In this document: in pieces, positions 9,344 to 17,838 of the stretch
Numbering within the stretch: the stretch's first letter is position 1
Layout of the letters: each line of letters starts with the position of its first letter
Source: an uncultured Candidatus Saccharibacteria bacterium
GTDB lineage: Bacteria > Patescibacteriota > Saccharimonadia > Saccharimonadales > Saccharimonadaceae
Length of the DNA stretch: 55,701 nt
Direction: 5' to 3'
Assembly: GCA_938046115.1 (NCBI GenBank)
Contig: CALIXX010000057.1
Coordinates: 1 to 55,701 of the forward strand
Notes under the pieces: model-generated
The model's database searches: none
Seen by the model: only the letters and a program-made list of their open reading frames with translations
What the model was told of the DNA's origin: nothing
Program-made: the position numbers and the translations under genes

Positions 9344-10776
9344 GCAGATCTGCCGAGCTCATAAAAAACACCGCCCTCCTCACTATTAGCAAGATCACGA
9401 CGCAGGCCGTAGCGTTCTTGCTTGTTCCTCTGTATACATTTTATTTGTCCGCAAGTGACTATGGGCAGGTTGACCTTATCTTGACGTATATTGCTTTGTT
9501 TGCGCCAATATTATCGGTTCAACTGGAGTTTGCAGCATTTCGGTTTGCGATCGATTCGCGCAATGATGCGGACAGGCTCAGTAGTATTCTATCAACGATA
9601 TTTAAAATAGTTCTGCCTATAACAGGACTAGCTATTGCTTTGTTAGCTATAGGGTCGCTGTTTGTTGCTATCCCGTATTTGATTCTTGTGTGTCTCAATA
9701 TTGTTCTCTCTATCGTATCTGCGGTGCTACTGCAATTTACGCGAGGAGTTGGTGATGCAAAGCATTTTTCCATCGCCAGCATACTCATTGGTGTGGTGAG
9801 TACACTATGCTCCTTTGTCTTTGTCGCGGTCATGCGGCTACCTGCCTTTAGTTTGATGATATCGTTAGTGCTCGCGAATTTAGTAGGCATAGGCTACCTA
9901 TTAGTGATTATTCGGCGCAAGAAACAGATTCGCCTGCTGCACGGCGAGACGCACCGATCTCTGCGTTCGGATATGCTGCGATATGCTATTCCACTTTTGC
10001 CAAATAATATCGCATGGTGGGTGCTCAATGTCTCGGACAGGACTATTATTTCGATGTTTATTGGTGCAGCCGCAAATGGTATGTATGCGATTGCGAATAA
10101 ATTTGCATTTGTCCCAAGCATACTATTTGGCATATTTAGTATGAGTTGGAGCGAATCTGCCTCTCTTCATATTACTTCGCGAGATAGAGATGCATTCTTT
10201 TCGAAGGTGTCCGACATGTGCTTGCGGCTATACTCATTTGCAACTGTGGTGTATGTGTTAGTGATAGATATATTTTATTCACGAATCGTTGGCGCAGAGT
10301 ATGCGGATGCGCATGGCTTAATACCCATTTTGGCGATAGGGGCTTTTTTCCAGGCGATCCTTGGCAATTACTCTGCGATATACATTGCTAAGAAAAAAAC
10401 AAAAGAGGTTGCCAATAGCTCCCTTGCAGCTGCAGTGATCAATATTGTCGTTAATCTTGCTTTGGTAGGCGTTATTGGTGTGTATGCCTCGGCACTCTCG
10501 ACTGCTGTTGCCTTTGCCTGTATGGCAGTGATACGGCATATTCATGTCCAGCGCTATGTTAAGGTGCGCTATCGTGCGCAAAGTATTATATGCTCTGGAG
10601 CTGTATTAATAGCCGGGGGGATTATCTACTATACTCATGTGCCAAAGATCGTATCTATAGTAGCCTGTGTGGTTGCGATGCTCGTCGGTATTGTTTGCAC
10701 AAAGGATCTCTTCGCAAAGATGCCCGTCAAAAAATACTTTCGCAAAAACCTAGACAAGATGCTCCATCATAAATAA
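9340..10776 (+). CDS. Wzx-type polysaccharide flippase (MOP superfamily)
   Basis: 478 residues with about 12-14 hydrophobic helices, the size and topology of Wzx/RfbX flippases that move undecaprenyl-linked repeat units across the membrane. The N-terminus (LIKNTALLTISKITTQAVAF) and the segment LLPNNIAWWVLNVSDRTIIS are typical of the family. Start ATG overlaps the previous stop by 4 nt. With the Wzz-like, initiating transferase and polymerase genes this completes a Wzx/Wzy-dependent pathway. Confidence 0.92.
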   Translation: MSRSAELIKNTALLTISKITTQAVAFLLVPLYTFYLSASDYGQVDLILTYIALFAPILSVQLEFAAFRFAIDSRNDADRLSSILSTIFKIVLPITGLAIALLAIGSLFVAIPYLILVCLNIVLSIVSAVLLQFTRGVGDAKHFSIASILIGVVSTLCSFVFVAVMRLPAFSLMISLVLANLVGIGYLLVIIRRKKQIRLLHGETHRSLRSDMLRYAIPLLPNNIAWWVLNVSDRTIISMFIGAAANGMYAIANKFAFVPSILFGIFSMSWSESASLHITSRDRDAFFSKVSDMCLRLYSFATVVYVLVIDIFYSRIVGAEYADAHGLIPILAIGAFFQAILGNYSAIYIAKKKTKEVANSSLAAAVINIVVNLALVGVIGVYASALSTAVAFACMAVIRHIHVQRYVKVRYRAQSIICSGAVLIAGGIIYYTHVPKIVSIVACVVAMLVGIVCTKDLFAKMPVKKYFRKNLDKMLHHK

Positions 10777-10786
10777 TATATGCTAT

Positions 10787-11260
10787 ATGATAAGTAGAAA
10801 GCAGAAAACAATCACTATACTTAATTACGTGATTGTTTGTGGCTGGGCCTTAGTTATCTTCATCCTCTCCAATCAACCTGCCGCTGTCTCTAGCGGGCAG
10901 AGCGGGGTGATTGTTGGGCATTTGCAGCAGGCTATGCCAGGGGTGAGCACGGCTCTCTTAACGTTTCTTGTGCGCAAGAGTGCTCATATTATTGCTTATT
11001 TTATCCTTGGTATATTGATGTATCGTGCACTGCGTATCACTATACGCCGCTGGCGAACGCGCACTGTGGCGAGCTTTGCCTTGCTCAGCTGCAGTCTCTA
11101 TGCAGTGACAGACGAGATTCATCAGCTCTTCGTACCAGGGCGCAGTGGTGAACTGCGCGATGTGATGATTGACAGCATAGCGGCACTGGTGGGGGTGGGG
11201 CTTTGCGCGTGGATGATGCGCTGGCGATCATTACGCAAGAGCACTGCCAGGAACGATTGA
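10787..11260 (+). CDS. VanZ-like membrane protein
   Basis: 157 residues, about four membrane helices. It has the VanZ signature: IFILSNQPA, VRKSAHIIAYFILG, and AVTDEIHQLFVPGRSGELRD followed by an MIDSIAALVG helix. VanZ-like proteins are often found at the ends of cell-envelope and polysaccharide loci; biochemical role unknown. It follows the flippase by 10 nt without a clear ribosome-binding site. Last gene of the polysaccharide locus. Confidence 0.85.
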   Translation: MISRKQKTITILNYVIVCGWALVIFILSNQPAAVSSGQSGVIVGHLQQAMPGVSTALLTFLVRKSAHIIAYFILGILMYRALRITIRRWRTRTVASFALLSCSLYAVTDEIHQLFVPGRSGELRDVMIDSIAALVGVGLCAWMMRWRSLRKSTARND

Positions 11261-11462
11261 TGACGACATAATGGGTATACCTACTCGTAGTTTTTGCGAG
11301 AAACCCGGGCGTATTTAATGTCATATTCTGCTGCAAGTCAGGCAGTAGATGAGATGATGGCTATGGTTGTAAGCAATGAGTAGTGCGATACACAGTTTGG
11401 TTACAAATATATAACATTCGGCAACAATCTCGAACAAAATTCTCAAAAAATGAAACAAACGT

Positions 11463-11491
11463 TTGCTAATTGTTCGATATAGTGCTACACT
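11463..11491 (+). promoter_or_regulatory. Promoter of putative noncoding RNA
   Basis: TTGCTA (11463-11468), 17-bp spacer, TACACT (11486-11491) preceded by TGC. Predicted start of transcription about 11498. No protein start follows, so it should drive an untranslated RNA. Confidence 0.65.
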
Positions 11492-11497
11492 GTCGTA

Positions 11498-11748
11498 GGG
11501 GGTACTGATAAGGTACTTCGAACACATGTTAGCACAGAGGTAGCTATGGGTTAGGCTACTAGTGCAGCGATCAGCCGTGGCGCTATCGCCAGTTGGCAAT
11601 GGGTTTGCCAGAGGTCTCCACCAAGGTGGATAGGCGCGATGGGTGATCATTCCTCCTCTTTTGCTCATGAGCGAGCCATTATGTTTGCGTTTCTCTCGGA
11701 GAGAAAGCGCCTTATTCTAAGCCAAGCTTAGCGTTATTTCCTTTTTCG
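11498..11748 (+). ncRNA. Putative structured noncoding RNA, family unknown
   Basis: Downstream of the promoter lie hairpins with stems 11540-11544/11555-11559, 11578-11582/11587-11591 (CTAT loop), 11594-11598/11606-11610, 11617-11621/11626-11630 (CAAG loop), the palindrome 11663-11672, 11690-11696/11700-11706 (outer GCG/CGC extension), and 11717-11722/11726-11731, the last followed by a T-rich stretch that could end the transcript. A further perfect 10-bp stem follows at 11757-11783. I looked for hallmarks of RNase P RNA, tmRNA, SRP RNA and 6S RNA on both strands and did not recognise any. Confidence 0.45.
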
Positions 11749-11756
11749 CTAGCAAG

Positions 11757-11783
11757 ATACCGCAGCCGATGACGCTGCGGTAT
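11757..11783. terminator. Perfect 10-bp hairpin
   Basis: Stem 11757-11766 with 11774-11783, 7-nt loop. No T run follows on either strand. It sits between the putative RNA and the end of the minus-strand 79-residue gene, so it may terminate either or belong to the RNA. Confidence 0.45.
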
Positions 11784-11845
11784 TGCTCTATCTACGCTAG
11801 TGGCCTTACCTCTGAGAAGTTCTTTTGCAAGAGATGTAGATGTTT

Positions 11846-12085
11846 TTACTTGCCCTGGTAGCGCCGAACAATTGGTGCTACAGCATACAATGCCATAGGC
11901 AGGACGAGGAGCTCACCATCTTGCCTCAGCCAGTACAATATGCCAGCCGCCACAAGATGAAGCGCGATGATCCCTGCCGTCAGCCACGGCAAGAAAGCTC
12001 GTGGTATGCGCGGTGCAAACAAGAGATAGAGAATACCGCCAAAGCAGTCGAGTGCCAATGCGAGATGTAAGAGGGATGGTGCCAT
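11846..12085 (-). CDS. Small membrane protein of unknown function
   Basis: 79 residues, almost entirely hydrophobic: about three membrane segments (near 5-22, 30-50 and 58-72) with a short charged C-terminus. ATG at 12085 has an ideal AAGGAG eight nt upstream and a strong promoter (12124-12152), so it is probably real despite its size. No family recognised. It is a single-gene unit, divergent from pyk. Confidence 0.7.
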   Translation of the reverse strand: MAPSLLHLALALDCFGGILYLLFAPRIPRAFLPWLTAGIIALHLVAAGILYWLRQDGELLVLPMALYAVAPIVRRYQGK

Positions 12086-12413
12086 AGTGTGAGACTCCTT
12101 ATAGTAAAGTGATGTTATAGCCTAGCATACTGTGATTGCACGGTGCTGTCAAATGATTGATAGGTAAATACCATAGCCTCTGCTTTTTTGCTTATCCTAC
12201 TTTCCACGCCATTTTTGCAAACGGTGTATGAGAATAGGCTGCTCTAGTTTATTTTTGAGCTCTGATGGGGGGCGAATATGAGTAAAGAGTGACTATTGGT
12301 ATGCTTGAGAGGGCAATGAAAGGGGTAAAATTAGCCAAAATACTCGGTTTATCAATTTATGTATACTCATCTAAGTGATGCCGCTTGTGTTTCACTATTT
12401 GGCATTATGCTGC
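12086..12413. other. Intergenic region between divergent units
   Basis: Holds the promoter of the minus-strand membrane protein (12124-12152) and the upstream part of the pyk promoter. No other gene, hairpin or repeat was seen. Confidence 0.6.
12124..12152 (-). promoter_or_regulatory. Promoter of small membrane protein
   Basis: On the minus strand TTGACA (12152-12147), 17-bp spacer, TATGCT (12129-12124). The leader carries AAGGAG before the ATG at 12085. Confidence 0.6.
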
Positions 12414-12419
12414 TATAAT
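12391..12419 (+). promoter_or_regulatory. Leaderless-type promoter of pyk
   Basis: TTCACT (12391-12396), 17-bp spacer, TATAAT (12414-12419) with extended TGC. Nine nt separate the -10 from the ATG at 12429, so transcription should begin at or within a few nt of the start codon. Confidence 0.75.
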
Positions 12420-12428
12420 ATGTACGCA

Positions 12429-13859
12429 ATGAATAACTCTACAAAACGTACAAAGATACTGGCCACTCTGGGGCCAGCCACCAACACACCAGAGAAAATA
12501 GAAGCGTTGATCCGGGCGGGCGCCAATGGCTTTCGCCTCAACTTTAGCCATGGCTCGTACGAGGAGCGGCTTGACCAGATTGCGTGGATTCGCAAGGCAA
12601 GTGCTACTGTTGGTCGCACCGTCGCGATTTTGCAAGATTTGCAAGGGCCAAAGATTCGCCTTGGCGTGCTAAAGGATAATCACTTCGACATTGCGGCAGG
12701 TGATGAAATCATCCTCGACCATGCAGTGGAGGAGCACGATGGTAGCAACCGTCTGCCTATCCAGTACAACCTTGCTGATAAGGTCAAGGTGGGCGAGCCT
12801 GTCTACCTCTTCGACGGTAAATTGCGTGGTGAGATGACCGAGCGCGTGAGCGACACCGCCATCAAGGTGCGCCTGAGCAATGATGGCTTCTTGATGAGCC
12901 GCAAGGGGCTCAACCTGCCCGACACCGACTTTGGCGGTGACATTCTGACGCCAAAGGACTTGGCCGATGTCGAATTTGGGGCAGACAAAGATATTGACTT
13001 TGTAGCGCTGAGCTTTATCCAGAGTGCGGAAGATATCAACAACCTACGCCAGATTTTGCTGAGCCATGGTTCGACCGCGCAGATTATTGCCAAGGTCGAG
13101 ACCAAGGCGGCTATCGAGCCAGAGACACTCAAGGCAATCGTCAAGGCCGCCGATGGTGTGATGGTTGCTCGTGGTGACCTTGCGGTCGAGACGAGCCCAG
13201 AGATTGTGCCAATCGTCGAGCGCGAAATCATCCGCCTCTGCCGCAAGTATGGCAAGCTCTCGATTGTTGCCACGCAGATGCTAGCCAGTATGGTCGATAA
13301 CCCCGAACCAACCCGGGCTGAGGTGAGCGACGTTGCAACTGCCGCTATCCTTGGGACAGATGTCGTGATGCTTTCTGACGAGACGGCTAATGGCGACTAT
13401 CCAGTTGAGGCCGTTAAAATGATGGCCGACACCGTGCGCTACACTCAGTCGCGCTGGCCGATGAATGACATGCCCATCGAGGAGGGCCGCACCAACCGCC
13501 GGCTCAATGCGATCGCCCACGCTGCCGTCGATGTGGCGCACAAGGTTGACGCAACAGTGATCGTTGCCGAGACGCATTCTGGTGCGACAGCAGCACGTAT
13601 CGCTGCGTGTCGACCGGAGTTGCCAATTATTGCGGTGGCACCAGACCCCCGTGTGGCGCAGCAGCTTGCCTTGTCGTATGCAACGCGTAGCTTCGTCCGG
13701 CCTGACAGCCAACAGCTTGGCAGCGACCTAACGCGCGAGCTGCTGAGCCAAGGTGCCTTTGGTGATGTATCGTCGGTTACGGCCGTCATTATCAGTGGTC
13801 GCCAGCCTGGCGCGACTGGTGGGACGGATACGCTGAGCGTCCGCACCTTCGAGCGCTAG
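12429..13859 (+). CDS. pyk: Pyruvate kinase
   Basis: Converts phosphoenolpyruvate and ADP to pyruvate and ATP, the last step of glycolysis. 476 residues, a full-length enzyme. Motifs in order: TKILATLGPATNT, RLNFSHG, LQDLQGPKIRLG, IIAKVETKAAIE, GVMVARGDLAVE (catalytic loop) and ATQMLASM. The C-terminal regulatory domain starts near residue 350. Start chosen at ATG 12429 (MNNSTKRTK) because the -10 box lies immediately upstream; more upstream in-frame ATGs (12375, 12420) fall before or on the promoter. Ends in a strong terminator. In a reduced fermentative genome this is a main ATP-yielding step. Confidence 0.97.
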   Translation: MNNSTKRTKILATLGPATNTPEKIEALIRAGANGFRLNFSHGSYEERLDQIAWIRKASATVGRTVAILQDLQGPKIRLGVLKDNHFDIAAGDEIILDHAVEEHDGSNRLPIQYNLADKVKVGEPVYLFDGKLRGEMTERVSDTAIKVRLSNDGFLMSRKGLNLPDTDFGGDILTPKDLADVEFGADKDIDFVALSFIQSAEDINNLRQILLSHGSTAQIIAKVETKAAIEPETLKAIVKAADGVMVARGDLAVETSPEIVPIVEREIIRLCRKYGKLSIVATQMLASMVDNPEPTRAEVSDVATAAILGTDVVMLSDETANGDYPVEAVKMMADTVRYTQSRWPMNDMPIEEGRTNRRLNAIAHAAVDVAHKVDATVIVAETHSGATAARIAACRPELPIIAVAPDPRVAQQLALSYATRSFVRPDSQQLGSDLTRELLSQGAFGDVSSVTAVIISGRQPGATGGTDTLSVRTFER

Positions 13860-13883
13860 ACCCGCTAGAACACCCTATAGAAG

Positions 13884-13913
13884 CACCCACCTTCGCTACG
13901 GTGGGTGTTTTTA
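13884..13913 (+). terminator. Rho-independent terminator of pyk
   Basis: Stem CACCCACC (13884-13891) with GGTGGGTG (13900-13907), 8-nt loop, then a run of T. Confidence 0.85.
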
Positions 13914-14329
13914 TTGGTGGAGGCAAGGCAATTGTTTTTACTTCGCATACTGTATCGTTGTATATAATACAGCGTGTATGAAAAATTAGTGTAAAAATAA
14001 CATCATGTAGGCTGAGTACCTTTGCAAAAATATCAGCCAATCGACCAGAGGTAGACTATTGCCGAGAGCGCAACACGATGGTATGAATAGGGCAATCAGC
14101 GCATTGATACTTCGCACCAAATGAGCAAGGTGAGTTGCACCACAATGTCAAATAAGCTACACTAGAGAAAACAACATAAGCGATACATTGTGGGCATACG
14201 ATTGATCAACAACCGAGGTAGTATCCAAAACTCGATACGAGGCTCCGGTTCGTTGTATCAGGGTGTGGACTGGTGTGCACCACACAAAAACTGTAGCGCT
14301 TGTATAAAAACAAACAAAGGAAACCGTTC
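13914..14329. other. Intergenic region upstream of the acidic protein
   Basis: Holds a TATAAT-like box near 13970 followed only by a three-codon ORF, and the well-spaced promoter at 14135-14163 with a leader of about 160 nt. The leader contains a GTGTGG/CCACAC inverted repeat near 14264-14286. No gene or known riboswitch recognised. Confidence 0.5.
14135..14163 (+). promoter_or_regulatory. Promoter of the acidic tail-anchored protein
   Basis: TTGCAC (14135-14140), 17-bp spacer, TACACT (14158-14163). Predicted leader ~160 nt, much longer than at most units here, ending in AAAGGA before ATG 14330. Confidence 0.6.
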
Positions 14330-17300
14330 ATGCCAGATATAGACTTCGACGAACTTGACCGCGCGGTGCACGACCTCATGCGCCAGTCTGGTCAGCTGCC
14401 AACAACGCCAGACAAACCGTCTGAAGCACCTGCCACCACACCAAGCAAAGATTTGGCCTCATCAAGCACCCAAACTGCAGCGCCCCAGCAAACAATAGCA
14501 GCAGATTCGGCTCGTCCTGAGGAAAGCGACGACACGCAAGATGCAAGCACGCCACGTGCTCAGGATGACAACACCTCAACAGACTCAGCGCAGCATGTGG
14601 ACTCATCAGATGATATAGCGTCAGCCAAACAATCACCTGCGTCAGTACCTCAGGATAATACTAATGGTAATGATGAAACGGTGCAGACTGATGATAGCAC
14701 TACCGTCACTGACACCACCTCTGATTCCGAGGCTGGCAGCACGCCTACACGTCGCCGCGGGGTGACGATCATGCCGCTGTCGCAACAAGCGGACGAAGCA
14801 GAGCCAGCAGGGGAGTCATATGAGCCAGTTGAACCTGAGCCAGCCGTTGACCGTGCCCGAGCGCTGTCGGAGTCGGTCGTTGCATCAGAACGCGAACCGG
14901 CATCGATGCCTGCCAATCTAGAGCAAACTGATGCGGTGGATGATGTAGAATCAACTCAAGCGACCTCTGTTGATACAGCAACACCAATGCATATGACGAC
15001 AGATGACATGCCGTCTCAATCTCAGCCTGCAGCAGTTGTAACAGTTGACCCTGACGATATTATTACCCCAGCCAGCGATGACGACGACGAGGATGATGAC
15101 GCATATACCGATCGAGCCCAGTTCTTCGGCCGGTCGGCAGCGCGGCCGTTTGTTGCATCGCCAGCCCGCGAGGCGACGCCGGTGGATGATGTAGCATCTA
15201 CAACAGATTCAGATACACCAGCATCTGCAGCAGAAACAGATAATGTAGCATCATCAATATCGAGCGACAACGTAGCGAGCGAGGAAACATCTGCTGCGGC
15301 TACAGAGAAAGAGACGCCAGCGACAATTGAGCAAATTGAGTCGGAGACGCCAACGATGCCGTACCAATTTGCAGGCGAAGACACCGAGGGTGATGACGAG
15401 GATGAAGCACTCGTTCGCCATCTCAATGAAGTGAATCAAGCACAAGATGATGAGACTGAGCCAGCGCAAACATCCGTCGTTGATGATCTTGATGATGCTT
15501 TTGCTCCGCAACCACTTGTTATCCCACCACCAACAGAGGAGGAGAGTGATACTTCGCTACCCTCTGCCGAGGTGGTAGTGGAGCCAGCGGATGATGCGTA
15601 TACGGCTAATAATGTACCTGTCGTCGCACCACAGGATGAGCCAGATAATACAACCAGTGTGAGCGATACCGATGAGGCCAATGACGACCAGTTGCTCTAT
15701 GCACCAGAAACATCTGCAAGCACAGATATGCCAGTAGCGCTGAGTGGTGATGATACCTCTGATAGTGAGGTAGTACAGCCGCTTGACCAGCCAGCATGGC
15801 CTGAGCTGCAATATGATGAATCGGGCAATATACCAGGTGTGCAAGCCTCTGATACAGACCACGCTACACCTGTGTGGTCAGAGGCGGCAACAGACAGTAC
15901 GAGCGTTGCAGATGATAGCCAGACGGCAGCTCAGGTGGCTGATGCAGATATGCTGAGTGAACACGTGTCGTTTGGTGACGAGGGCATGCCCTGGCAGGAT
16001 GAACTCGCCGCTTCATCTACTCAATCGCACGTAGATGATGTCGCTCCAGCAGAATTACTAACGGCTGAGCGCGCCATACCAGATGCAGTAGTGGCTAATG
16101 ACAACCCATCGCCACAGCCAGAGGAGGCGCGCACTGAGGATGCTATGCCAGAAGCTCACATCGATCGCCCGTTGCCGCTGCTAAGTACGTATAATGAGCA
16201 CCGAGCAGCTCCTGAGTCACACTTTGATGCTCTACCGTTGTCTGATTCGCACGAGGAAGCGAATGCTATTGATGTAGCTGATGTCGATCAGAATACGAAT
16301 GACACCGGGCAAAGCACGGCAGCAATGCAATTGTCAGATACTCCTGATAGCCAGTCAGAGCAGCTATATGCACCCGCTACACCACTGTTTGCCCCAGCCG
16401 ATGATGTCGTAGCCAAGGCGCAGCAGATTATTGCTGCTCGCCCTGAGACATCCACCAATGATGCACCAACACCTCCGCAAGAAGAAGAGGACACGCCAAA
16501 GAATGCGCCCGATGTCGTGCCAATCACGCTTTCTCAGTCAGTCGACCAACAGACTGAGCCATCGGTTGCTGATCTACCAGCTATGCATACTGCAGACGAG
16601 ACAGCATCAGCCGAGCAAAATGATGATCAAGCAGCTGCTCCATCTATTCAGCGTCCGCGTGGCCGCTTTATGGATATTGTAGGTGGGGCAGCTCCAGTTG
16701 CTGCAGCCGCCCAAGCGGCCCGCCCACGAGTGCGCCGCCAAGGTGCGGTGGTTGAGCCGCTGACAAGTAGTGCGCCAGTAGTTGGCATGGATATTCGCCC
16801 TGCGCCTGGGCATGAGCCAGCGCAGCATTACGCAGGAGCAGCATCGAGTCCTTCGGCAAGTGATGAAGCTAAAGCATCTGATGTAGTAACGCCTGATGGA
16901 ACACCATCTGCAGATGCGCTTGACCTCCAGCCTGGCGATGAAAAGCCGCTAAGCTACACGCCATTCTTACCTGATGCCGAGACCAAGGTCGATAAGCGCC
17001 CACTGGGTGGTGCTGATACGCTGGTGGGTGATGTGCCAACTTTGGCCGATACTACTCCGATGGGGATGTATCATGATGAATCTAGTGCATTCGGCATAGC
17101 TCCGGCTGATAATAACGAGCCATCTATACCGCAGCATCTTTTTGCACCGCATGATGAGCATGCATCAGCTGAGCAATTCATCGATGCGCTGACAGATACG
17201 AGTGAGAATGCGCCATCACTTTATCCGACCGATGATCACTACCCACTACCCGAGCAAGATACACCAGAGACTGCTACGGCGGATGATGAGCCCACGTACC

Positions 17301-17803
17301 AGCTAGAGGATCACTATGGCGCTGACCAGTCGCTCTACCCAGATGAGCAGGCTGATTCTCGTGCGGTATCGGCCGATGAGATAGGGCCGCAGTTTGCAGA
17401 AGATGAGATTGACCTGAGCCTGCCTGTGCCTGGCCCTGGTGAGCCGGATATCGACTACTACGGCGAAGCAGAGCGAGTCGAGGCCGAACCAATGACAGTA
17501 GCAGCTGATGAGTGGAATGATGAGTCTGAAGTCGACGACCAGACACACGTTAATACCATCGAGGAAGCAGCTGCCACCACCCAAAATGGCGACACTGCGC
17601 TCGCCCTTCACCAAGCACTCCAGGAAGAGAACGAAGGCAATGTCGTTGCACCAATCTACAGTGCTGAAGAATTTACTCACGCACCAAAGAAGTCGCGCCG
17701 CCGCCCCGAGCAAGCTGCTGGCTGGATTTGGCTGCTGTGGATCGTCATGCTGTTAGCGCTTGGTGCTGGCCTTGGCGCGGTCTATTACACACTCTTTACC
17801 TAG
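14330..17803 (+). CDS. Very long acidic, disordered, tail-anchored protein of unknown function
   Basis: 1157 residues, the largest gene here. Start taken at ATG 14330 (MPDIDFDELDRAVHDLM) with AAAGGA upstream; a TTG at 14300 is less likely. The body is dominated by Asp, Glu, Ala, Thr, Ser, Pro and Gln with almost no hydrophobic core, so it is probably disordered. Short basic or hydrophobic islands recur between acidic stretches: TRRRGVTIMPLSQQ, RAQFFGRSAARPFV, RPRGRFMDIVGGAAPV, ARPRVRRQGAVVEPL. The only membrane segment is at the extreme C-terminus (about 1132-1154), preceded by KKSRRRPEQ and followed by YTLFT. That topology puts the whole chain in the cytoplasm, anchored by its tail. No family recognised. 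It precedes uvrD by 35 bp. Confidence 0.85.
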   Translation: MPDIDFDELDRAVHDLMRQSGQLPTTPDKPSEAPATTPSKDLASSSTQTAAPQQTIAADSARPEESDDTQDASTPRAQDDNTSTDSAQHVDSSDDIASAKQSPASVPQDNTNGNDETVQTDDSTTVTDTTSDSEAGSTPTRRRGVTIMPLSQQADEAEPAGESYEPVEPEPAVDRARALSESVVASEREPASMPANLEQTDAVDDVESTQATSVDTATPMHMTTDDMPSQSQPAAVVTVDPDDIITPASDDDDEDDDAYTDRAQFFGRSAARPFVASPAREATPVDDVASTTDSDTPASAAETDNVASSISSDNVASEETSAAATEKETPATIEQIESETPTMPYQFAGEDTEGDDEDEALVRHLNEVNQAQDDETEPAQTSVVDDLDDAFAPQPLVIPPPTEEESDTSLPSAEVVVEPADDAYTANNVPVVAPQDEPDNTTSVSDTDEANDDQLLYAPETSASTDMPVALSGDDTSDSEVVQPLDQPAWPELQYDESGNIPGVQASDTDHATPVWSEAATDSTSVADDSQTAAQVADADMLSEHVSFGDEGMPWQDELAASSTQSHVDDVAPAELLTAERAIPDAVVANDNPSPQPEEARTEDAMPEAHIDRPLPLLSTYNEHRAAPESHFDALPLSDSHEEANAIDVADVDQNTNDTGQSTAAMQLSDTPDSQSEQLYAPATPLFAPADDVVAKAQQIIAARPETSTNDAPTPPQEEEDTPKNAPDVVPITLSQSVDQQTEPSVADLPAMHTADETASAEQNDDQAAAPSIQRPRGRFMDIVGGAAPVAAAAQAARPRVRRQGAVVEPLTSSAPVVGMDIRPAPGHEPAQHYAGAASSPSASDEAKASDVVTPDGTPSADALDLQPGDEKPLSYTPFLPDAETKVDKRPLGGADTLVGDVPTLADTTPMGMYHDESSAFGIAPADNNEPSIPQHLFAPHDEHASAEQFIDALTDTSENAPSLYPTDDHYPLPEQDTPETATADDEPTYQLEDHYGADQSLYPDEQADSRAVSADEIGPQFAEDEIDLSLPVPGPGEPDIDYYGEAERVEAEPMTVAADEWNDESEVDDQTHVNTIEEAAATTQNGDTALALHQALQEENEGNVVAPIYSAEEFTHAPKKSRRRPEQAAGWIWLLWIVMLLALGAGLGAVYYTLFT

Positions 17804-17824
17804 CATCAGTGCAGCGGCATCCGG

Positions 17825-17830
17825 TATAAT
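17825..17830 (+). promoter_or_regulatory. -10 box of leaderless uvrD transcript
   Basis: TATAAT eight nt before ATG 17839. No extended TG and no clear -35 box. Confidence 0.6.
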
Positions 17831-17838
17831 AGGCTACT

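Larger units (their letters stand above)
11261..11845. other. 585-bp region without protein genes
   Basis: No convincing ORF on either strand. It contains a well-formed promoter at 11463-11491 and a dense run of hairpins from 11540 to 11783, described separately as a possible structured RNA. The first ~200 bp (11261-11460) show nothing recognisable. Confidence 0.6.

Noticed and set aside
11321..11668. 115-codon minus-strand ORF in the hairpin-rich intergenic region
   Set aside because: No start signals, unusual Cys/Ser-rich composition, and it coincides with strong RNA hairpins on the plus strand. More likely noncoding.
13964..13990. Leaderless tiny ORF after a TATAAT box
   Set aside because: The TATAAT is followed by ATG but the frame stops after three codons. 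It may be a promoter for something else or chance; not enough support for a gene.
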